From: Erysipelothrix sp.
GTDB taxonomy: Bacteria; Bacillota_I; Bacilli_A; Erysipelotrichales; Erysipelotrichaceae
Reading direction: 5' to 3'
Length of the DNA stretch: 5,822 nucleotides
NCBI GenBank assembly: GCA_030152625.1
Contig: JASLJD010000005.1
Location: 1 to 5,822, forward strand
In this document: in pieces, positions 1-4,262 of the stretch
Layout of the letters: each line of letters begins with the position of its first letter
How positions within the stretch are numbered: the first letter of the stretch is position 1
Notes under the pieces: model-generated
Told to the model about the DNA's origin: nothing
Database searches by the model: none
The model's input: only the letters and a program-made list of their open reading frames with translations
Made by a program: the position numbers and the translations under genes

Positions 1-13
1 ATTCTTTCAAAAC

Positions 14-1150
14 ATGGTTAAAAAGGTAGAACGCTACTGGGATCTTTTTCTTCTTTACAGCATGCTTTATACCTTGTATCACAGTTTTAAATCCCTTTCT
101 TGTGGAAGTCATTGTTATGCTTACGATGATTTTAGGACAAGTGGATCTTTCATCTTCTTTTTGATCCTGACAAGTTTTGTCTTTTTAAAAAGAAACCTTA
201 TTAAAGATGAAAAAGGCATCCATCTTCATCCGCGTTTGCGCAATGTTTTTACTTCTGTTAATGAAGCTTTCAGTTCATTGAGAAATCTTTTGGAATCATC
301 CTTTAAGACCAAGTCCTCAAGTCATGAAGCAATCGAAAAGCCGGTTCATCGTATCGCTAGTCGTAAAGAATTTGAATATTCTATTTTTTATGAAGATCTT
401 CCCATCGGAACGGTTGTGATTGTGGATCGAGAAAAAACCAGCCGTGGTCAAGACCGGATTGTCGGAGCTGCGGTGCATAGCAACGCGGCTGAGCTGCGAA
501 AGAATCGAGAATTGGCGCGCAAGCAAAGCTTTCAAAGAAGTGAAGATTCACGACGCAGTGCCGATGTTCCAGGTTATCAGTTTTTGGCGGATCGTTTTAA
601 CCGTGTTATCAATGGAAAGAAAGTCTTCCTTTGGCATCGAACACATCTAATTCCTTTTCGTCACAGTTTAAGTGAGGGTGACAGCATTCCCAATCTCTTG
701 TTTGCAGGGACTGCGCATTTAAACTCCGGGGCTCGACCGGATATCAATTATGTTGTTGAAGATGGTTCAGAGTATTATGACAGTCGTGACTCTCGTAAAG
801 ATCAACTTTATCAAAACTTTACGCTCTTTGAACCCTTGCTTCCCAAAAAACAAGCTCGAAAGCTTTATGAAGACGGCGAAAGTGTTTATGAACGTTATTA
901 TGCTCATATTCATCAAGATAAAGATATCTCTGTAGCCTATGCACCGGAGGGAAGTTATTATTCTCTGGATGATGTTGAGCAGACGGTCGATATGATTATT
1001 CGTGATCATCCAAAGAGAAATTTTGTTTACGCCACGCTATTAGAATATCAAAATGACAGCGATCTCGCCCCCAAATGGGTTACAGCCATGTTGATAGACA
1101 AAAGTTCTCAAGCACTGGTTTTTAAAATTCGACTTTTGAACGATCTCTAA
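14..1150 (+). CDS. membrane-anchored EndA-like DNA/RNA non-specific endonuclease (start uncertain)
   Basis: The 378-residue protein has a hydrophobic N-terminal region (clear segment about residues 46-58, followed by Lys-Arg), a polar linker, and a C-terminal domain resembling the beta-beta-alpha-metal DNA/RNA non-specific nucleases (EndA and 'DNA-entry' nucleases). The key stretch is W207-H-R-T-H211-L-I-P, occupying the place of the family's DRGH/DRSHLI motif, with H211 as the presumed catalytic base. It is followed by N-L-L-F-A-G-T-x-x-L-N237, where N237 is the presumed metal ligand. Residues 337-360 (FVYATLLEY, then LAPKWVTAML) match the family's closing strands. The region between N237 and those strands is longer than in compact family members. 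Role (inferred): extracellular, membrane-tethered nucleic-acid cleavage. The ATG at 14 has no visible ribosome-binding site, the frame is open to the window edge, and residues 11-45 are oddly rich in Cys, His and Tyr (see findings). The gene could therefore start upstream or be damaged. A terminator follows at 1196, so it is probably not part of the PGA operon. Confidence 0.6.
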   Translation: MVKKVERYWDLFLLYSMLYTLYHSFKSLSCGSHCYAYDDFRTSGSFIFFLILTSFVFLKRNLIKDEKGIHLHPRLRNVFTSVNEAFSSLRNLLESSFKTKSSSHEAIEKPVHRIASRKEFEYSIFYEDLPIGTVVIVDREKTSRGQDRIVGAAVHSNAAELRKNRELARKQSFQRSEDSRRSADVPGYQFLADRFNRVINGKKVFLWHRTHLIPFRHSLSEGDSIPNLLFAGTAHLNSGARPDINYVVEDGSEYYDSRDSRKDQLYQNFTLFEPLLPKKQARKLYEDGESVYERYYAHIHQDKDISVAYAPEGSYYSLDDVEQTVDMIIRDHPKRNFVYATLLEYQNDSDLAPKWVTAMLIDKSSQALVFKIRLLNDL

Positions 1151-1157
1151 AAGTGTT

Positions 1158-1190
1158 TCAGCTAGGCTGGATTTTTTATATATTAGCTGA
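1158..1190 (+). other. inverted repeat after the nuclease gene
   Basis: TCAGCTA (1158-1164) and TAGCTGA (1184-1190) form a perfect 7-bp inverted repeat around a 19-nt A/T-rich loop, starting 7 nt after the nuclease stop codon. No T-tract follows, so it does not look like a terminator alone. It may stabilise the 3' end of the transcript or stack on the terminator hairpin that starts six bases later. Its function is unknown. Confidence 0.35.
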
Positions 1191-1195
1191 GTAGA

Positions 1196-1223
1196 GGACT
1201 CTTTTTTTATAAGAGTTCTTTTT
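1196..1223 (+). terminator. intrinsic terminator of the nuclease gene
   Basis: GGACTCTT (1196-1203) pairs with AAGAGTTC (1211-1218) as an 8-bp stem with one G-U pair and a 7-nt loop. The stem can extend outward by A-T, G-U and A-T pairs. It is followed directly by TTTTT, then C, TTT, G and seven more T's. This is a standard rho-independent layout, 45 nt after the stop codon at 1150. It should separate nuclease transcription from the downstream operon. Confidence 0.7.
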
Positions 1224-1399
1224 CTTTGTTTTTTTGAAAAAGAGCTTTGTTTTATCTTAGGATTACGATAATTATGTGAAAAGAAGTTTTTTATGGAAGC
1301 TTTGCTTGCTTCTTTTAAGAAAAACTTTCATAATAAGAAAGCTTTATATGATTTTATTTCCTGGGAAAAGAAATCTTTTTGGCTTGCGAAAAAGCAAGA
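1224..1399. other. A/T-rich intergenic stretch with several weak hairpins, no gene
   Basis: No convincing open reading frame or RNA gene is visible here. Several inverted repeats are present: AAAAGAAG (1279-1286) with CTTCTTTT (1309-1316); AAGTTTTT (1284-1291) with AAAAACTT (1320-1327); nested inside, GAAGC (1296-1300) with GCTTC (1308-1312) followed by TTTT; AAAAG (1366-1370) with CTTTT (1375-1379); and CTTGC (1383-1387) with GCAAG (1394-1398). Some of these are mutually exclusive. In such A/T-rich DNA much of this could be chance. The GAAGC/GCTTC-TTTT hairpin could act as a weak backup terminator. Confidence 0.3.
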
Positions 1400-1411
1400 T
1401 GTGAGTTCACA
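1400..1411. promoter_or_regulatory. dyad TGTGA-N2-TCACA at the -35 position
   Basis: TGTGA (1400-1404) and TCACA (1407-1411) are perfect inverted arms separated by two bases, covering the expected -35 box. The arms resemble CRP/FNR half-sites, but those sites need a 6-bp spacer, so no known regulator can be assigned. This is a candidate binding site for a dimeric regulator; chance is not excluded. Confidence 0.3.
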
Positions 1412-1428
1412 GGGAAATATGGTATAAT
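1400..1428 (+). promoter_or_regulatory. probable sigma-A promoter of the PGA operon (extended -10)
   Basis: T-G-G-TATAAT at 1420-1428 is a perfect -10 hexamer (1423-1428) with the TGn extension. The -35 position at 17-bp spacing (1400-1405, TGTGAG) is a poor match to TTGACA, which is common for extended -10 promoters and leaves room for an activator. Transcription would start near 1435, giving a leader of about 40 nt before pgsB. It is the only consensus promoter between the terminator at 1196 and pgsB, so it is the likely driver of all four capsule genes. Both its -35 and -10 regions lie within short dyads. Confidence 0.7.
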
Positions 1429-1434
1429 CATATT
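1416..1434. promoter_or_regulatory. operator-like dyad centred on the -10 box
   Basis: AATATG (1416-1421) and CATATT (1429-1434) are perfect 6-bp inverted arms flanking a 7-bp spacer that contains the TATAAT box. The dyad centre is at 1425, inside the -10 element, and the right arm reaches the predicted start site. A repressor bound here would block polymerase. The arms are A/T-rich, so chance occurrence is possible. Confidence 0.35.
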
Positions 1435-1449
1435 GATTTTGAAAAAAGT

Positions 1450-1476
1450 GAGGAGGAAGTTTCCAAAACGGATACT
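1450..1476 (+). promoter_or_regulatory. pgsB ribosome-binding site with unusually long spacing and intervening hairpin
   Basis: GAGGAGG (1450-1456) is a strong Shine-Dalgarno sequence, but 20 nt separate it from the only usable start, ATG 1477. The codons between are GAA GTT TCC AAA ACG GAT ACT, with no alternative start. The gap can fold: AGTTTCC (1458-1464) pairs with GGATACT (1470-1476), giving six base pairs around one U-U mismatch with loop AAAAC. Folding would bring the Shine-Dalgarno close to the ATG. A competing GGA-AGTT-TCC hairpin (1455-1464) would cover the last bases of the Shine-Dalgarno instead. Confidence 0.55.
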
Positions 1477-2658
1477 ATGGAACTATTTGTTGTTGTCGCT
1501 TCCTTAGCACTCCTTTTATTTTTGGGAGTGAGTGAGAAAAAAAGGAATGAAGCGAATCTTGCGAAGATACCGTTACGGATTAATGTGAACGGTGTTCGAG
1601 GCAAATCGACGATTACCCGACTGATTACATCAGTTTTAGCGGAAGCCGGTTATGAGAGCATTGGAAAAACAACGGGAACCGCTCCAAGAATGATTTTTAA
1701 TCAAGAAAAAGAAGAACATGAAATTAAGCGTTATCCAAAGGGCGTCACAATCAGTGAACAACTGGATGTGATTGACTATGCGGCAGGAAAAGAAGTGGAT
1801 GCTTTGGTCTGTGAGTGCATGGCCGTTGACCCTGAGTATCAACGCATTTATCAAGAAGAGATGATTCAAGCGAATATTGGCGTCATTGTGAATGTCTTGG
1901 AAGACCATATGGATGTGATGGGGCCAACCCTCGATGAGGTGGCGCTTGCCTTTACATCAAGCATTCCCTATAACGGAACATTGGTGATTCAAGATAATGA
2001 ATATCGGGAATACTTTACAGATATCGCGAAAAAACGGAATACCAAAGTCTTTGTTGCCGATGAATCATTGATTCCAGACGATTATCTGGATTCTTTTGAT
2101 TTCAAGGTTTTCCCAAACAATGTGGCTATTAGCTTAGCTGTGGCGGAGGCTTTGGATATTGATCGTGAGATTGCTCTTAAAGGGATGTTGAAAGCGAATC
2201 CAGACCCGGGAGCTTTGCGAGCTATTAAGGTCATACAAGGGAGTCGTTCCTTTACCTTTGTGAATGGCTTTGCGGTCAACGACCCTGATTCAGCTTTTGA
2301 AGTGATGGAGGAAATCTTTCAGGACTATGGGGAGGATTGTCTGATACTCTTCAATGGTCGCTCTGATCGAATCGATCGGAGTCAACAGTTTGCACGTGAT
2401 TTCTTTCCTAAATTGGATCGATCCTATGATTTGTTAGTGATTGGTGAAGATTTGGATTCATTTGAACTTGAAAAAGATACTTTTAAAGCAATGCAGCGTT
2501 TTACGAATATGGAAAATCAAAGTGGTGGGGATGTTTTCAAGCATTTGCTTCATAATTATGACGGAAAAGTCATTATTGCTTTAGGCAATATTCACGGTCA
2601 TGGTTATGAACTCTTAGATTATGTAGAACGATTCGAGGAGGCAAGTCATCATGACTGA
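1477..2658 (+). CDS. pgsB: poly-gamma-glutamate synthase ligase subunit PgsB/CapB
   Basis: This is the ATP-dependent amide ligase that activates the gamma-carboxyl of glutamate and elongates PGA at the inner face of the membrane with PgsC. The 393-residue length matches Bacillus PgsB/CapB (about 393-464 in the family). An N-terminal hydrophobic segment (residues 3-18) is followed by Lys/Arg residues. The Mur-ligase-like P-loop is N38-G-V-R-G-K43-S44-T45-I-T-R. Further conserved blocks are KTTGT after the P-loop, ECMAV (113-117), NVLEDHMDV (139-147), VNGFAVND (262-269), NGRSDRIDRSQQF (293-305) and GNIHGHG (370-376), all closely like B. subtilis PgsB. No active-site block is missing. ATG 1477 fits the family N-terminus and no other start is available, despite the distant ribosome-binding site. 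The gene ends inside pgsC (8-bp overlap), so the two are probably translationally coupled. I am confident it is not a folate or Mur ligase, because the EDHMDVMGPTLDE region is PgsB-specific. Confidence 0.97.
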   Translation: MELFVVVASLALLLFLGVSEKKRNEANLAKIPLRINVNGVRGKSTITRLITSVLAEAGYESIGKTTGTAPRMIFNQEKEEHEIKRYPKGVTISEQLDVIDYAAGKEVDALVCECMAVDPEYQRIYQEEMIQANIGVIVNVLEDHMDVMGPTLDEVALAFTSSIPYNGTLVIQDNEYREYFTDIAKKRNTKVFVADESLIPDDYLDSFDFKVFPNNVAISLAVAEALDIDREIALKGMLKANPDPGALRAIKVIQGSRSFTFVNGFAVNDPDSAFEVMEEIFQDYGEDCLILFNGRSDRIDRSQQFARDFFPKLDRSYDLLVIGEDLDSFELEKDTFKAMQRFTNMENQSGGDVFKHLLHNYDGKVIIALGNIHGHGYELLDYVERFEEASHHD

Positions 2659-3094
2659 TTTTTATATTGCGATTACATTGAGTGTGACATTCAGTTTACT
2701 GGTTGAAGAGTTTTTAGGTTTTAATACGGGCGGAATGATTGTTCCGGGAATGCTGGCATTGCATTTTTTTAGTATCCCAACAGCTTTAGCGATTTTAATC
2801 ATCAGCTTTTTGGTTTATTTCATTGTAGATTATTTTTTATCGAAGCATTTGATTTTGTTTGGTAAGCGAAAGTTTTCCATGATGGTTTTGGTTTCTCTCT
2901 TATTAAAAATTGTCTTTGATCAATTGTACCCTTATGTACCTTTTGATCTGGTCGCTTATCGAGGCATCGGGGCCATGACACCGGCACTTTTAGCCAATAC
3001 TTATAGTCGCCAAGGTGTTCGTTATACTTTGCCCGCTTCTCTTTTGACCGCTTTAGTCATTTTTATTATTTTGAACGCATATCACTTTATTTAA
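2651..3094 (+). CDS. pgsC: poly-gamma-glutamate synthase membrane subunit PgsC/CapC
   Basis: PgsC is a small integral membrane protein that complexes with PgsB for polymerisation. The 147 residues compare with 149 in B. subtilis. Hydrophobic segments lie at about 4-18, 29-40, 44-63, 77-90, 105-115 and 126-142. Family blocks visible are LYIA-like DFYIAITL at the start, G-G-M-I-V-P-G-M-L-A-L (27-37), the basic loop LFGKRKF (69-75), YPYVPFDL (93-100), YRGIGAMTPALLANT (103-117) and S-R-Q-G (119-122). The start has GAGGAGG at 2635-2641, 9 nt upstream and inside the pgsB coding region. The reading frame begins 8 bp before the pgsB stop. The stop codon is 16 nt before pgsA, whose AGGAGG lies at 3099-3104. 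No truncation or unusual residue is seen. Confidence 0.95.
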   Translation: MTDFYIAITLSVTFSLLVEEFLGFNTGGMIVPGMLALHFFSIPTALAILIISFLVYFIVDYFLSKHLILFGKRKFSMMVLVSLLLKIVFDQLYPYVPFDLVAYRGIGAMTPALLANTYSRQGVRYTLPASLLTALVIFIILNAYHFI

Positions 3095-3110
3095 TCTTAG
3101 GAGGCTAAGA

Positions 3111-4262
3111 ATGAGTAATCTTAAGAAGAAAAACATACAAAAAATGAAATATCATCGTCGGATGAAGAAAGCAGAGTTGGTTGTGTTTTTCAGCTTACTT
3201 TTCTTCTTTCTGATTTTTTCCATGTCTTTTTTCAATCGTAACTTTGAAGCAGAAGCGAACATGATGGATCTTCCTGAAGAAAAAAGCCATGCTCAAGTGA
3301 CTTTTGTGGGTGATGTGATGTTGGATCGTTATGTGACCCAAAGTCTAGATCTCTATGGTGTTGAGGGTCTTTTTGAAGAAGCAAACCATGTTTTAAAGCA
3401 GGCTGATTTAGCGATTGCGAACATTGAAAGTCCAGTGATTGAAAGCTTTGAAAACGATTATTATATCTTGGATAAAAATCGGATTAACTTTGCGATCGAT
3501 GAAGAAACGATGTTGGCCTTGCGCGATGAAAGTGAAATTGATGTCTTCAGCTTTGCGAACAATCACATTGGTGATTATGGTTATCAAGGTCTATTAGAAA
3601 CAATGGAGATTTTAGAGCGTAATGATATTCCTTCCGTCGGGATCTATGAAAACAGCTTAGATCCTTCCAAGCTTTTTTATGTTGAAGAGATCAACGGCAT
3701 GAAGGTCGCAATTGTATCCGTGACCGATGCCCGACCACGAGCAGCGAGTCTATCGGTGAACACATCCGGAGCCATTCGTTTTAATTCAAAAGAATACCAT
3801 GCCTTGGTGCATGCAGCGCATCGTGAAGCGAAAAAAGTAAGTGATTATGTCATCACTTATGTTCACTGGGGCAAGGAATACGCCAATGAGATGAGTGATC
3901 GACAAATTGAAATGGCGAATGTCTTGGTCGATGCAGGAACAGATTTAATTGTGGGTTCACACCCTCATGTTTTACAGCCTGTGCAAAAGATACAGGATGT
4001 TTATGTCATACCGAGTTTGGGGAATTTTGTTTTTGACCAAGTGCAGGGAAGTACAAGTTTAACGGCTGTCTTAAATCTTCATTTCAATGAAGAAAAGGCT
4101 TTAGAGAAACTTGAATTTGTGCCGTTTCGTATTGAACAAGCTCGTCCATTGATTGAGCAAAGCGCATTCCGTCAAAAAGCCATTCAAAAGCGTTTAACAC
4201 GAAAAATACCCGAAGAGCAAATTGAAGTTAAAGATGGACGAGTTTTTGTGGAGGTAAATTAA
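3111..4262 (+). CDS. pgsA: poly-gamma-glutamate synthesis protein PgsA/CapA (metallophosphatase-like)
   Basis: PgsA/CapA is required for PGA assembly or export and sits on the outer face of the membrane; its exact chemistry is unsettled. Of 383 residues (about 380 in Bacillus), 1-22 are strongly basic, 23-41 form one transmembrane anchor, and the rest is the CapA domain with a calcineurin-like metallophosphoesterase fold. Putative metal-site motifs are intact: V66-G-D68-V-M-L-D72-R, N104-I-E-S-P, F-A-N150-N151-H152-I-G-D155, H252-W-G, G282-S-H284-P-H286, and P-S-L-G-N-F (301-306). The ribosome-binding site AGGAGG (3099-3104) lies 6 nt from ATG 3111. The end of the gene carries GGAGG (4250-4254), which serves the next gene; that gene's ATG follows the TAA directly. 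No residue of the family motifs appears lost. Confidence 0.95.
   Translation: MSNLKKKNIQKMKYHRRMKKAELVVFFSLLFFFLIFSMSFFNRNFEAEANMMDLPEEKSHAQVTFVGDVMLDRYVTQSLDLYGVEGLFEEANHVLKQADLAIANIESPVIESFENDYYILDKNRINFAIDEETMLALRDESEIDVFSFANNHIGDYGYQGLLETMEILERNDIPSVGIYENSLDPSKLFYVEEINGMKVAIVSVTDARPRAASLSVNTSGAIRFNSKEYHALVHAAHREAKKVSDYVITYVHWGKEYANEMSDRQIEMANVLVDAGTDLIVGSHPHVLQPVQKIQDVYVIPSLGNFVFDQVQGSTSLTAVLNLHFNEEKALEKLEFVPFRIEQARPLIEQSAFRQKAIQKRLTRKIPEEQIEVKDGRVFVEVN

Noticed and set aside
30..161. End of a separate upstream membrane-protein gene in the +1 frame
   Set aside because: A TAG at 27-29 in that frame prevents reading in from upstream, and there is no good start with a ribosome-binding site; a frame disturbance in one gene explains it better.
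1306..1334. Second promoter: TTGCTT (1306-1311), 17-bp spacer, CATAAT (1329-1334)
   Set aside because: The -35 matches only three of six bases, there is no TGn extension, and the region lies within hairpin-forming DNA; the 1423-1428 promoter is much better and closer to pgsB.
1400..1411. CRP or FNR binding site
   Set aside because: The arms TGTGA/TCACA match the half-sites, but the spacer is 2 bp where those regulators need 6 bp.
2082..2279. Minus-strand open reading frame within pgsB
   Set aside because: It lies wholly inside a clearly conserved gene, has no ribosome-binding site, and encodes nothing recognisable. The same holds for the other antisense frames at 317-535, 767-1009, 1636-1908 and 4334-4540.
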